Assembly (NCBI RefSeq): GCF_030160235.1
Contig: NZ_BSNY01000041.1
Location: 1-64,000 of the forward strand
Length of the DNA: 64,000 nt
Direction of reading: 5' to 3'
Source of the DNA: Mesorhizobium huakuii
Lineage (GTDB): Bacteria; Pseudomonadota; Alphaproteobacteria; Rhizobiales; Rhizobiaceae
Both the position numbers and the translations under genes were made by a program. Of the stretch, positions 36,641 through 46,036 are shown in pieces; the stretch's first letter is position 1, and each line of letters begins with the position of its first letter. The notes beneath the pieces are model-generated. The model was not told the origin of the DNA. It ran no database searches and worked only from the letters and a program-made list of their open reading frames with translations.

Positions 36641-37207
36641 ATGGCCAAGATCAACGGCAACGAAATCCGTCCCGGTTACGTCATCGAGCATGATGGCGGG
36701 CTGTGGGTGGCGGTCAGGACCAACACCGTCAAACCCGGCAAGGGCGGCGCCTACAACCAGGTCGAACTGAAGAACCTCATCAACGGCACCAAGCTCAACG
36801 AGCGCTTCCGCTCGGCCGAGACCGTGGAGCAGATCCGCCTCGACCTGAAGGACTTTTCCTTTCTCTACGAGCAGGACGATGCACTGGTGTTCATGGACAC
36901 CCAGAGCTACGAACAGCTCGAACTGAACAAGGATTTCGTCGGCGACCGCGCCGCGTTCCTGCAGGACGGCATGATGGTGACGGTCCAGCTCTATGAGGAG
37001 AGGCCGATCGGCATCTCGCTGCCCGACTATGTGACCCTGACCATCACCGAGGCCGACCCGGTGGTGAAGGGCCAGACAGCGGCATCCTCCTACAAGCCGG
37101 CGGTGCTGGAGAACGGCATTCGCGTGCTGGTGCCGCCCTTCATCGGCGCCGGCGAACGCATCATCGTCGACACCAACGAAATCACTTACGTGCGCCGCGC
37201 CGACTGA
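36641..37207 (+). CDS. efp: Elongation factor P
   Basis: The 188-residue factor relieves ribosome stalling at proline stretches. It has the N-terminal KOW-like domain with the tip loop VKPGKGGAY, with K34 as the modifiable lysine. Two OB domains follow ([42 protein letters not shown]). The conserved C-terminal [17 protein letters not shown] is present. This fits a genome with proline-rich proteins such as TolA. The inositol-phosphatase gene starts 24 bases later. Confidence 0.97.
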   Translation: MAKINGNEIRPGYVIEHDGGLWVAVRTNTVKPGKGGAYNQVELKNLINGTKLNERFRSAETVEQIRLDLKDFSFLYEQDDALVFMDTQSYEQLELNKDFVGDRAAFLQDGMMVTVQLYEERPIGISLPDYVTLTITEADPVVKGQTAASSYKPAVLENGIRVLVPPFIGAGERIIVDTNEITYVRRAD

Positions 37208-37231
37208 CGCGCTGCAGCAGGAAGACACACG

Positions 37232-38032
37232 ATGGCACGCTCAGCCCTTCTCAACGTCATGGTCCAGGCCGCAATGAAGGCCGGCCGCTCGCTGTCGCGC
37301 GACTTCGGCGAGGTCCAGAACCTGCAGGTCTCGTTGAAGGGACCTGGTGACTATGTCAGCCAGGCCGAGCGCAAGGCCGAGGACATCATCTTCGCCGAAT
37401 TGTCGAAGGCGCGCCCAGGCTACGGTTTCCTGATGGAAGAGCGCGGCGCGGTGGAAGGCGAAGACAGCCAGCACCGCTGGATCGTCGATCCGCTCGACGG
37501 CACCACCAATTTCCTGCACGGCATTCCGCTTTTCGCCGTCTCGATCGCGCTGGAGCGGCAGGGCCAGATCGTAGCCGGCGTCATCTACAACCCGGCCATG
37601 GACGAGCTCTACACGACCGAGCGCGGTGGCGGCGCTTTCATGAACGACCGCCGGCTGCGCGTGGCCGGCCGCATCAAGCTGGTCGACACGGTGATCGGCT
37701 GCGGCATGCCGCATCTGGGACGCGGCCACCACGGCAATTTCCTGGTGGAATTGCGTAACGTCATGGCCGAGGTCTCGGGCGTGCGCCGTCTCGGTTCCGC
37801 CGCGCTCGATCTCGCCTATGTCGCTGCCGGCCGCATGGACGGTTTCTGGGAAACCGGCCTGTCGGCCTGGGACATCGCCGCGGGCCTGCTCTTGATCCGC
37901 GAAGCCGGCGGTTTCGTCTCCGACATGGATGGCGGGCAGGACATGCTGGACAACGGCTCGGTGGTCGCGGGCAACGAGGTCATCCAGCGCGCACTGCTGA
38001 AGACGGTGAAAAAGCCTCTCGCGGCGCGCTGA
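37232..38032 (+). CDS. Inositol monophosphatase family protein (SuhB-like)
   Basis: The 266-residue enzyme has the metal motifs EE (69-70), DPLDGTTN (86-93) and WDIAAG. It removes phosphate from inositol-1-phosphate or related substrates. Bacterial SuhB also has an RNA-polymerase/Nus role in E. coli; whether that applies here is unknown. It directly follows efp. Confidence 0.92.
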   Translation: MARSALLNVMVQAAMKAGRSLSRDFGEVQNLQVSLKGPGDYVSQAERKAEDIIFAELSKARPGYGFLMEERGAVEGEDSQHRWIVDPLDGTTNFLHGIPLFAVSIALERQGQIVAGVIYNPAMDELYTTERGGGAFMNDRRLRVAGRIKLVDTVIGCGMPHLGRGHHGNFLVELRNVMAEVSGVRRLGSAALDLAYVAAGRMDGFWETGLSAWDIAAGLLLIREAGGFVSDMDGGQDMLDNGSVVAGNEVIQRALLKTVKKPLAAR

Positions 38033-38114
38033 ACGGCCGCGGTCGCAAAACCGCCACCTAAGCTTGAAATACTGTCAGGCGGTTGCCCAGATATGGGGTG
38101 ACGCAGGACCGCAG

Positions 38115-38801
38115 ATGACCGACATCCCGCCGCAACTCGAAATCCCCTTTGTCGGGCGCTGGCACTACTCCCGCGCCGAGATGATCGCCGACGGCATTGT
38201 CCATGCGGTCGGCATCGTGCTGGCGATCGCGGCCGGCTCGGCGCTGCTGGCGCTGGCTGCGTTTCGCGTCGGACCCGGCGAATACATCGCCGCCGCCTTC
38301 TATGTCGTTTCGCTGCTCACCGTGCTGTCGGTGTCGCTGGCCTACAATCTGTGGCCGGTGTCATCCCCGGCCAAATGGGTTCTGCGGCGCTTCGATCACG
38401 CCGCGATCTATCTTCTTATCGCCGCCACCTACACGCCTTTTCTGGCCCAGCTCGACGCTTCGCCGCTGGCCCGCTGGATGATCGTGCTGGTCTGGATCGC
38501 GGCGGCGACAGGCATCGCCATCAAGGTGTTCCTTCCCGGCCGGTTCGACCGGCTGGCGATCGTCTTCTATCTCGCCATCGGCTGGAGCGGCATCGTCCTG
38601 GCCAAGCCGCTCGTCGAGACGCTGCCGACGACGTCGATCGTGCTCATCGTCGCCGGGGGCGTCGTCTATTCCTGCGGCGTCATCTTCTTCGCCTGGAAGG
38701 GTCTGCGCTTTCACAACGCCCTGTGGCATGGCTTCGTCGTCACTGGCGCGGGCCTGCATCTGGCGGCCATGGTCGACTGCCTGGTGATAAACCGTTTCTG
38801 A
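38115..38801 (+). CDS. Hemolysin III / PAQR-like membrane protein
   Basis: The 228-residue protein has seven hydrophobic segments. Family residues include the N-terminal DGIVHAVGI, the central RFDHAAIYLLIAATYTPF, and the C-terminal LWHGFVVTGAGLHLAAM with the metal-type histidines. Despite the name, function is uncertain in Gram-negatives. The start at 38115 has AGGA upstream. Confidence 0.88.
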   Translation: MTDIPPQLEIPFVGRWHYSRAEMIADGIVHAVGIVLAIAAGSALLALAAFRVGPGEYIAAAFYVVSLLTVLSVSLAYNLWPVSSPAKWVLRRFDHAAIYLLIAATYTPFLAQLDASPLARWMIVLVWIAAATGIAIKVFLPGRFDRLAIVFYLAIGWSGIVLAKPLVETLPTTSIVLIVAGGVVYSCGVIFFAWKGLRFHNALWHGFVVTGAGLHLAAMVDCLVINRF

Positions 38802-38905
38802 TCCGCCTGCGGCAATATTGCCAAGCGCCATTCAATTTGGTCACAATTCCGTTTAGAGTCGCGAACGACGTGATCGGCGGCAGCGGCAGCGAAAACGGGG
38901 CACGG

Positions 38906-39931
38906 ATGGCTTTTCTCAGATCCTTCGGCATGGGCAGGCGCTCCGACGTACTGATCTACGATCCGCATAAACTGTCGAGTCCGCAGGTGTTCCTGCTGAC
39001 CATGGTCATCTTCCTGGCCATCGTCGCCTTCATTGCCGCCATCCTGACCCGCCAGATCTCGACGGCTTTCGTCACCAATCCCGGGCTCAACGGCCTGATC
39101 ATCGGCGTGCTCGCGGTCGGCATCCTGCTTGCCTTCGCCCAGGTCGGGCGGCTGTTTCGCGAAGTGCGCTGGCTCAACTCCTTCCGCGCCGGCTCCGAGA
39201 CCACCGAACCGGTGCTGCTGGCGCCGATGAAAGCCATGATCGGCCGCTCCTCGACCATGGCCTTCTCGACCTCCTCGATGCGCACCATGCTCGATTCCAT
39301 CGCCACGCGCCTCGACGAGAGCCGCGACACCTCGCGCTATTTGGTCGGCCTCCTGGTGTTCCTCGGCCTGCTCGGCACCTTCTGGGGCCTGTTGAACACG
39401 ATCGGCTCGATCCGCGAGACCATCGAATCGCTCGACCCCGGTACGGGTGACGCCGCGGCGGTGCTCGATTCCTTGAAGCAGGGCCTGTCGGCGCCGCTGG
39501 CCGGCATGGGCACCGCCTTCTCGTCCTCGCTGTTCGGCCTGTCCGGCTCGCTCGTGCTCGGCTTCCTCGACCTGCAGGCGGGCCGCGCCCAGACGCGCTT
39601 CTACACCGAGCTCGAGAACTGGCTGTCCTCGGTCACAGATCTCTCCTCCGACATCGTCGTCTCCGACCCGGCCAAGAGCGAACCATCCGACGAAATCCGT
39701 CTGTTGTCGGAACGGCTGCGCAGCATGCAGGAGAATGGCGGCGGCTCCAATCCGCGCGTCGCCACCGCCATGGCCAATCTAGCCGACGGCATTTCCGGCC
39801 TGGTCAAGAACATGCGCTCCGAGCAGCAGATCATGCGCGACTGGGTCGAGGCCCAGTCCGATGAGCAGAAGGCGATGCGCAACACGCTGGAAAAGATCGC
39901 CGACGCCCTGAAGAAACCCGGGGTGCACTGA
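38906..39931 (+). CDS. MotA/TolQ/ExbB-like proton-channel protein
   Basis: The 341-residue protein has two N-terminal membrane helices (about 30-50 and 62-80), a loop, and a second pair around FLGLLGTFWGLLNTIGSI (about 148-165) and PLAGMGTAFSSSLFGLSGSLVLG (about 195-217). This is the TolQ/MotA/ZorA motif block. A soluble C-terminal coiled tail follows. The next gene encodes the MotB/OmpA-type partner and starts after one base. No flagellar genes lie nearby. The start is uncertain; 38906 follows GGGG, and earlier in-frame codons (a GTG at 38870) are possible. Confidence 0.82.
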   Translation: MAFLRSFGMGRRSDVLIYDPHKLSSPQVFLLTMVIFLAIVAFIAAILTRQISTAFVTNPGLNGLIIGVLAVGILLAFAQVGRLFREVRWLNSFRAGSETTEPVLLAPMKAMIGRSSTMAFSTSSMRTMLDSIATRLDESRDTSRYLVGLLVFLGLLGTFWGLLNTIGSIRETIESLDPGTGDAAAVLDSLKQGLSAPLAGMGTAFSSSLFGLSGSLVLGFLDLQAGRAQTRFYTELENWLSSVTDLSSDIVVSDPAKSEPSDEIRLLSERLRSMQENGGGSNPRVATAMANLADGISGLVKNMRSEQQIMRDWVEAQSDEQKAMRNTLEKIADALKKPGVH

Positions 39932-39932
39932 C

Positions 39933-40964
39933 ATGGCGCTTGCCAGGGGCCGGCGCACCGATCGCCGCATCGACTACTGGCCGGGCTTTGTCGACGCCCT
40001 GTCGACGCTGCTGCTCGCCATCATGTTCCTGCTCACCGTCTTCGTGCTGGCGCAGTTCCTGCTCGGCCGCGAGATTTCCGGCAAGGATACGGTGCTCGCC
40101 CGTCTCAACTCGCAAATCAACGAACTGACCCAGTTGCTGGCACTGGAGCGCTCGACGGCGCAGGACAAGGACGATTCGCTCGCCAATCTGCAGGCGTCTC
40201 TATCCGCGGCCGAGGCGGAGAAGAGCCGGCTCGAACAGTTGCTGGCGCAAGGCGCCGGCGCCGGCGACCAGGCCAACCAGCGCGCCGCGGCGCTTTCGGG
40301 CGAACTCGACAGTCAGCGCCAGATCAGCCAGCAGGCGTTGAGCCAGGTCGAGATCCTCAACCAGCAGATCGCCGCGCTGCGCAAGCAGATCGGCGCGCTC
40401 GAGGACGCACTCAATGTGTCCGAGGCCCGCGACCGCGATTCCAACACCAAGATCGCCGATCTCGGCCGCCGGCTGAACGTCGCCCTGGCGCAGCGCGTGC
40501 AGGAGTTGAACCGCTACCGCTCCGACTTCTTCGGACGTCTGCGCGAGATCCTTGCCGACCGCGAGAACATCCGCATCGTCGGCGACCGCTTCGTCTTCCA
40601 GTCGGAAGTGCTGTTTCCGACCGGCTCCGAGGTGATCAACGATGCCGGCAAGGTCGAGATGAAGAAGCTCGCCGACGCCATCATCGAGTTGCAGAAGGAA
40701 ATCCCGCCCGAGATCAACTGGGTGCTGCGCGTCGACGGCCATACCGACAACAAGCCGCTCTCCGGCACCGGCCGCTACCGCGACAATTGGGAATTGTCGA
40801 CGGCGCGTTCGACCTCGGTGGTCAAGTTCCTGATCGAGAATGGCGTGCCGGCCAACCGCCTGGTCGCCGCCGGCTTCGGCGAGTTCCAGCCGCTCGACCC
40901 CGCCGACACCGACGAAGCGCGCAACAAGAACCGCCGCATTGAACTGAAGCTCACCGAACGTTGA
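39933..40964 (+). CDS. MotB/OmpA-like peptidoglycan-binding partner of the 38906 channel
   Basis: The 343-residue protein has a membrane helix (about 20-45) that starts with FVDALSTLLLAIMFLLTVFV. Its aspartate D21 corresponds to the proton-binding Asp of MotB/TolR/ZorB. A long coiled coil (about 50-180) leads to an OmpA domain (about 225-340) with RVDGHTDNKPLSG and NRRIELKL. Together with the preceding gene it should form a proton-driven complex anchored to peptidoglycan. No ZorC/ZorD-type genes follow, so a housekeeping envelope role is likelier than defence. Confidence 0.85.
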   Translation: MALARGRRTDRRIDYWPGFVDALSTLLLAIMFLLTVFVLAQFLLGREISGKDTVLARLNSQINELTQLLALERSTAQDKDDSLANLQASLSAAEAEKSRLEQLLAQGAGAGDQANQRAAALSGELDSQRQISQQALSQVEILNQQIAALRKQIGALEDALNVSEARDRDSNTKIADLGRRLNVALAQRVQELNRYRSDFFGRLREILADRENIRIVGDRFVFQSEVLFPTGSEVINDAGKVEMKKLADAIIELQKEIPPEINWVLRVDGHTDNKPLSGTGRYRDNWELSTARSTSVVKFLIENGVPANRLVAAGFGEFQPLDPADTDEARNKNRRIELKLTER

Positions 40965-41212
40965 TTTCTCATCACGCGAACTCACGCGAATTTGTTCGCC
41001 GGCTCAACTCTAGGGCGCAGGCCGAGGCCGGCAAGGCCTGAAAAGATTATCTTTTTTTAATTACACTTCCCGCCGGAGCGCTCCTAGCTTGCCACGCAGG
41101 GCCGAGAACCGCCGGCGATGCCTCCCATCGCGACGCGACGGAACTGGACGACCCAAACGGTCGGAAGGCGAGGCGGCGCGACCGCTCCCTTCCTAGCAGG
41201 AGGAAGCGCCCC

Positions 41213-41638
41213 ATGCGCACATCAGCATCTCTCAAGACGGCAACGCTTGCCGCCGTTCTCATTGCCGCCCCGCTCGCCGGCGCCTATGCCGCGGGCCATC
41301 ACAAGGGCGCTCTGGACGTGAGCGACCCGACTGACCTGACGGGCCCGCGTGTCGAGGCTCTCATCGAACAGGTCCAGGGCGTCCACCAGGGCATAGTCGA
41401 CGCCAGGCAGGCCAACAACATCACCCCGGCGGTGGCCGAGCGCCTGGAAATGCGCACCGCCCGCATCAGCCAGGCAGCCGAAAAGATAGCCGCGTCCGAT
41501 CACGGCAGGATACCGGCCGCGCAATATCATGACCTGCTGCGCCGTCTCGACAATGTCGACCAGCGGCTGCGGGTCGATACCGGCAGCGGTTTCATGATGG
41601 GTGATGGCTCGGACGGCGGAAACTATCCGAACGGCTGA
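41213..41638 (+). CDS. Small exported helical protein, unknown function
   Basis: The 141-residue product has a signal peptide (MRTSASLKTATLAAVLIAAP, cleavage after AYA). The mature part is predicted helical with conserved-looking VEALIEQVQGVHQGIVDA and HDLLRRLDNVDQRLRVD segments, and it ends Gly/Asp-rich. A strong AGGAGGAAG lies 8 bases before the ATG. No family is recognised. The gene stands alone between the motor pair and a DUF1304 gene. Confidence 0.8.
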   Translation: MRTSASLKTATLAAVLIAAPLAGAYAAGHHKGALDVSDPTDLTGPRVEALIEQVQGVHQGIVDARQANNITPAVAERLEMRTARISQAAEKIAASDHGRIPAAQYHDLLRRLDNVDQRLRVDTGSGFMMGDGSDGGNYPNG

Positions 41639-41732
41639 GGCCTCTGGAAAGGTCCAAGAGGAAGGGACCACCTGGCGCCTTCGGGACCCCAATCCCGCGG
41701 GCGTCCTTTTTCCTCTCGCCAGCCCGGCCTGC

Positions 41733-42086
41733 CTACCAACCAAGCCAGATCGCGATCAGGGCGACCACCGCCGGCACGGTCTGGATGAACAGGATCTTGC
41801 GGCCGACCGTTGCCGCGCCGTAAAGGCCGGCAATGGCCACGCACAACAGGAAGAACACCTTGACCTGAAAACCGGCGGCGCCGAGGTAAAGCCCCCAGAT
41901 CAGGCCGGCGGCGAGAAATCCGTTGTAGAGGCCTTGATTGGCGGCCAGCACCTTCGACGCATTGGCGAATTCCGGCGTCAGGCGGAATGTCTTGTGCCCG
42001 CGCGGCGTGTCCCACAGCACCATCTCGAGATAGACGATGTAGACGTGGACCAAGGCCACCAGCCCGACCAGGATGTTGCCGATCAT
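41733..42086 (-). CDS. DUF1304 family membrane protein
   Basis: The 117-residue protein has four hydrophobic segments and the family features HVYIVYLEMVLW near the N-terminus and ANQGLYNGFLAAGLIWG in the centre. Function is unknown. GGAGGGGGAG precedes the ATG. Confidence 0.82.
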   Translation of the reverse strand: MIGNILVGLVALVHVYIVYLEMVLWDTPRGHKTFRLTPEFANASKVLAANQGLYNGFLAAGLIWGLYLGAAGFQVKVFFLLCVAIAGLYGAATVGRKILFIQTVPAVVALIAIWLGW

Positions 42087-42228
42087 TTTGCTCCCCCTCC
42101 ATGCGTTGCCGGCAGCATTTCATGTGTGGCAGCGCCTGCGCAAGGTGCATCTGCCGGACGATATCTGAGGGTTGCCAACGCTTTTGCGTTGGTGTCTTTT
42201 CGCGCCGTCCTCAATCACGGAAGCCGCC

Positions 42229-43716
42229 ATGTCCTTTCAGAAACTCGACGATCTCGGCCACAAGCTCGAAGCGCTTGAGCATGCGCTGGCCATCCTCGGC
42301 GCTGACGAAGCCACGCACATGGCCGTCGGCGGCGGCGAGAAGCGCGCCGAGGCGATGGCGGCACTGGCCGGCATGTACCACACCAGGGCGACCGCGCCGG
42401 AAATCGCCGACTGGATCGCCGCCGCCGAAGGCGAGGCGCTCGACGACGAACAGCGCGCGGCGCTTGGCGAACTGCGGCGGCAATACACCAACCTGACCTG
42501 CCTGCCGGTCGAATTCGTCGAACGCCAGACGACGGCGCGCATGCGCTGCGAGCAGCTGTGGCGCGACCTGCGCGCCAAGAACGACTGGGCGGGTTTCCAG
42601 CCGGCGCTCGAGGGCGTGGTGGCGCTGGTGCGCGAAGAGGCGGCTTTGCGTTCCGACGTGCTCGGCCTCGCCCCCTATGATGCGCTGATGGAGCAATTCG
42701 ACCCCGGCAACCGTACATCAGACATCACCCCTGTCTTCGCTGATTTGAAAGCTTTCCTCAAAGGATTCGTGCCGGAGGCGCTGGCGATCCAGGAAGCGCG
42801 GCTGCGCAAGCATCCGCTGAAGCCGCTTTCAGGCACCTACGCGATCGACAAGCAGCGCGAACTCGGCCTTGCCATGATGGCGGCGGTCGGTTTCGACCTG
42901 ACGCACGGCTCGCTGTCGGTGTCGCACCATCCCTTCTGCGGCGGCGTGCCCAGCGACGTGCGCATCACCACCCGCTACAAGACATCGGATTTCCTGTCGG
43001 CGCTGATGGGCGTGCTGCACGAGACCGGCCATGCGCTCTATGAACAGAACCTGCCGAAGGCGTGGTCGCACTGGCCGCTCGGCAAGGCGCGCGGCATGGC
43101 CGTGCATGAAAGCCAGAGCCTGTTCGTCGAAAAGCAGATCGGCCGCAATCCCGCCTTCTGGCGCTGGGCGCTGCCGGTGGTGGACAAACATCTCGGCGAG
43201 GCCTGGTCGCTCGACGATCTCCTGCCGCATGTGCATCGCGTCGAGCGCGGCCTGATCCGCGTCGACGCCGACGAGGTGACCTACCCCCTGCATGTCATCC
43301 TGCGCTACGAGCTGGAGCAGGAGCTGGTCTCGGGCGGGCTGGAGGTTGCCGATTTGCCCGAAGCCTGGGACGCCAAGATGCGCGACTATCTCGGCCTCTC
43401 CACTTTGGACAACCCGGCCGACGGGCCGATGCAGGACGTGCACTGGCCGGGCGCCGCCTTCGGCTACTTCCCGTCCTACACGCTGGGCGCGATGATGGCG
43501 GCGCAGCAATGGGCCGCGCTGACGCGCGAACATCCCTCCGCCGACGACGACCTGGCGAAAGGCAATTTCACCGCCATCAACGACTGGCGCCGCAAGAAGA
43601 TATGGTCGCAGGGCTCGCGCTGGTCGACGCCGGACCTGCTCGAACGCGCCACGGGCGAAAAGCTCAACGCCGTGTATTTCGTCGATCACCTGCGCAAACG
43701 TTATGGAACCGCGTGA
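42229..43716 (+). CDS. Carboxypeptidase Taq, M32 family
   Basis: The 495-residue zinc carboxypeptidase has HETGH at 264-268, the HPF motif (HHPFCGG, 233-239), DVRITTRY (243-250) and the later glutamate region HESQSLFVEKQIGR. All are M32 signatures. It trims C-terminal residues of peptides in the cytoplasm. GGAAG lies six bases before the ATG at 42229. Confidence 0.95.
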   Translation: MSFQKLDDLGHKLEALEHALAILGADEATHMAVGGGEKRAEAMAALAGMYHTRATAPEIADWIAAAEGEALDDEQRAALGELRRQYTNLTCLPVEFVERQTTARMRCEQLWRDLRAKNDWAGFQPALEGVVALVREEAALRSDVLGLAPYDALMEQFDPGNRTSDITPVFADLKAFLKGFVPEALAIQEARLRKHPLKPLSGTYAIDKQRELGLAMMAAVGFDLTHGSLSVSHHPFCGGVPSDVRITTRYKTSDFLSALMGVLHETGHALYEQNLPKAWSHWPLGKARGMAVHESQSLFVEKQIGRNPAFWRWALPVVDKHLGEAWSLDDLLPHVHRVERGLIRVDADEVTYPLHVILRYELEQELVSGGLEVADLPEAWDAKMRDYLGLSTLDNPADGPMQDVHWPGAAFGYFPSYTLGAMMAAQQWAALTREHPSADDDLAKGNFTAINDWRRKKIWSQGSRWSTPDLLERATGEKLNAVYFVDHLRKRYGTA

Positions 43717-43752
43717 GGCTCGGGAGGGAACCGCAAGGCCGATAAGGCCTGC

Positions 43753-45555
43753 CTACTCCGCCGCGCCCCTGAAGGCACTGGCGCCGGTCTCGAACTGCAG
43801 CTTGGCCAGCCTGGCATAGATGCCGCCCTTGGCCACCAGGCTTTGGTGCGTGCCTTCCTCGACGATGCGGCCGCCATCCATCACCAGGATCCTGTCGGCC
43901 TTCAGCACCGTTGCCAGCCGGTGCGCGATGACGATCGTGGTGCGGCCTTGCATCAGCCGCTCCAGCGCCGTCTGCACGAGCGTCTCGCTTTCGGCGTCCA
44001 GCGCCGAGGTGGCTTCGTCGAGCAGCAGGATCGGCGCATCGCGCAGGATGGCGCGGGCGATCGCCACGCGCTGGCGCTGGCCGCCGGACAGCGTCACGCC
44101 GCGCTCGCCGACCTGGCTGTCATAGCCGTTCTCGAGCTTGAGGATGAATTCATCGGCCAGCGCGTCCTTCGCGGCCGCCTCGATTTCGGCATTGCCTGCG
44201 CCCGGCCGGCCGAAGCCGATATTGTCGCGCGCGCTCGCCGCGAAGATGGTGACGTCCTGCGGCACGATGGCGATGCGCTCGCGCACCGAAACCGGATCGG
44301 CTTCGCGCACGTCGATGCCATCGACAAGGATCTTGCCGGTTTCGGGATCGTAGAAGCGCAGGATCAGCGAAAAGACCGTGCTCTTGCCCGCCCCCGAGGG
44401 GCCTACGATCGCCACCGTCTCGCCGGGCATGACCTGGAAACTCAAGCCGTGGACGGCGGCACGGTCGGGCCGCGCCGGATAGGAGAAGGAGACGTCGTCG
44501 AAGACGATCGCGCCCTTGGCGACCGCCGGCAGCGGCTTCGGCTCGGCCGGCGCCTGGATTGCCGGCCTTTCGGCGAGGATCTCGGTCAACCGTTCGGCCG
44601 CGCCCGCTGCCTGGGCAAGCTCGCCCCAGACCTCCGACAGCGCGCCGAGGGCGCCGGCGGCGAAGACCGAATAGAGCAGGAACTGGCCGAGCGTGCCTGG
44701 CGACAGCGTGCCTTCGAGCACGTCGCGCGAACCGAACCACAGCACCGCCACGACAGAGGAAAAGATCATGAAAATGGCGAAGAAGGTGAGGAACGAGCGG
44801 GCAAAGATCGAGGCGCGCGCAGCCTCGAACGCAGCCTCCACGGCGGACGAAAAGCGACCGGTGACCAGCTTCTCGTTGGTGAAGGCCTGCAGCGTGCGCA
44901 CCGCGCCGATCTGCTCGCTGGCATAGGCGGTCGCATTGGCCAGCGTGTCTTGCGCCAGCCGCGATTTGCGACGCACCGAGCGCCCAAAGGCGACCAGCGG
45001 CAAGACGATGACGGGAATGGCTGCGATGACCAGGCCGGACAGCTTCGGGCTGGTGAAGACCATCATCGCCACGGCTCCGAGGCCGAGGATGACGTTGCGC
45101 AACGCGACCGAGGCGGTGGCCCCCACGGCCGACTTGACCTGCGTCGTATCGGCCGCGAGCCGCGATACGATCTCTCCCGACTGCGACGTGTCGAAAAAGG
45201 ATGGCGACAGGGTCGTCACATGGCTGAACACGTCGTTGCGGATGTCGGCAACAACACGTTCGCCGAGCGTGATGACGAAATAGTAGCGGCAGGCCGACGC
45301 CGCCGCCAGCACGGCGGCCATCACCACAAGCATGCCGAAATATTCGGCGATGAAGCTGGAATCCGATGCCGAAAAGCCGTGGTCGATCATTCGCCGCACC
45401 GCCAGCGGCAAGGCCAGCGTCGTCGCCGCCGCGACCGTCAGCGAGATCATGGCACCGATCACCAGTTTCCGGTAGCGGCCAAGATAGGGGAACAGGCGCC
45501 TGAGCGGCTTGAGCGAGCGCCGACGCTCGTCCGCATCGCCACTGATGTCCGCCAT
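43753..45555 (-). CDS. ABC exporter, MsbA/lipid-exporter-like, fused permease-ATPase
   Basis: The 600-residue half-transporter has six helices in residues 30-310 and a nucleotide-binding domain with Walker A GPSGAGKS (385-392), signature LSGGQ (489-493), Walker B ILLLDEATSALD and the H-loop IAHR. The N-terminus is charged. Family members export lipids or drugs as homodimers. The substrate cannot be told from sequence. Confidence 0.92.
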   Translation of the reverse strand: MADISGDADERRRSLKPLRRLFPYLGRYRKLVIGAMISLTVAAATTLALPLAVRRMIDHGFSASDSSFIAEYFGMLVVMAAVLAAASACRYYFVITLGERVVADIRNDVFSHVTTLSPSFFDTSQSGEIVSRLAADTTQVKSAVGATASVALRNVILGLGAVAMMVFTSPKLSGLVIAAIPVIVLPLVAFGRSVRRKSRLAQDTLANATAYASEQIGAVRTLQAFTNEKLVTGRFSSAVEAAFEAARASIFARSFLTFFAIFMIFSSVVAVLWFGSRDVLEGTLSPGTLGQFLLYSVFAAGALGALSEVWGELAQAAGAAERLTEILAERPAIQAPAEPKPLPAVAKGAIVFDDVSFSYPARPDRAAVHGLSFQVMPGETVAIVGPSGAGKSTVFSLILRFYDPETGKILVDGIDVREADPVSVRERIAIVPQDVTIFAASARDNIGFGRPGAGNAEIEAAAKDALADEFILKLENGYDSQVGERGVTLSGGQRQRVAIARAILRDAPILLLDEATSALDAESETLVQTALERLMQGRTTIVIAHRLATVLKADRILVMDGGRIVEEGTHQSLVAKGGIYARLAKLQFETGASAFRGAAE

Positions 45556-45758
45556 GACCGTTTTCCTCTGGCCCTTTTCGTGCGCGCCATCAATATGCGT
45601 TGGACGCGGCCTTGTGATTCAATTTCGGCTGATGTATAGGCTCGCCGACCGTTTTAGAAGCCGTGGCTCCTCAATAGCTACGGCTTCGAGTTTTAAAAAG
45701 AGGCGCATCGACGCAGGCTCATGCCCGTCAGCCGCGTCGACAAGCCAGGAACCGAACC

Positions 45759-45980
45759 ATGAAGAGCGCTATTCATCCCGACTACCACACCATCAAGGTC
45801 GTCATGACCGACGGCACCGAATACATGACCCGTTCGACCTGGGGCAAGGAAGGCGATACGATGAACCTCGATATCGACCCGACCACCCACCCGGCCTGGA
45901 CCGGCGGCCAGCAGACCCTGCTCGACCGCGGCGGCCGCCTCTCCAAGTTCAAGAAGCGTTTCGAAGGTTTCGGCCTCTAA
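45759..45980 (+). CDS. rpmE: 50S ribosomal protein L31 (zinc-independent form)
   Basis: The 73-residue protein starts [20 protein letters not shown] and ends [15 protein letters not shown]. It has no cysteines, so it lacks the zinc-binding CxxC of the C+ form. A strong terminator follows. Confidence 0.96.
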   Translation: MKSAIHPDYHTIKVVMTDGTEYMTRSTWGKEGDTMNLDIDPTTHPAWTGGQQTLLDRGGRLSKFKKRFEGFGL

Positions 45981-46006
45981 GCCCACTTCGGCATTGTCGC
46001 AGATCA

Positions 46007-46036
46007 AAAACCCGCCCTTGTGGCGGGTTTTTTTGT
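46007..46036. terminator. Bidirectional terminator between rpmE and the 46037 gene
   Basis: A 10-bp perfect stem (AAAACCCGCC, 46007-46016, with GGCGGGTTTT, 46022-46031) and a CTTGT loop is followed by TTTG. It serves both convergent genes. Confidence 0.9.

Noticed and set aside
38906-40964. Zorya anti-phage system
   Set aside because: Only ZorA/ZorB-like parts are present; no ZorC, ZorD or ZorE gene lies nearby.
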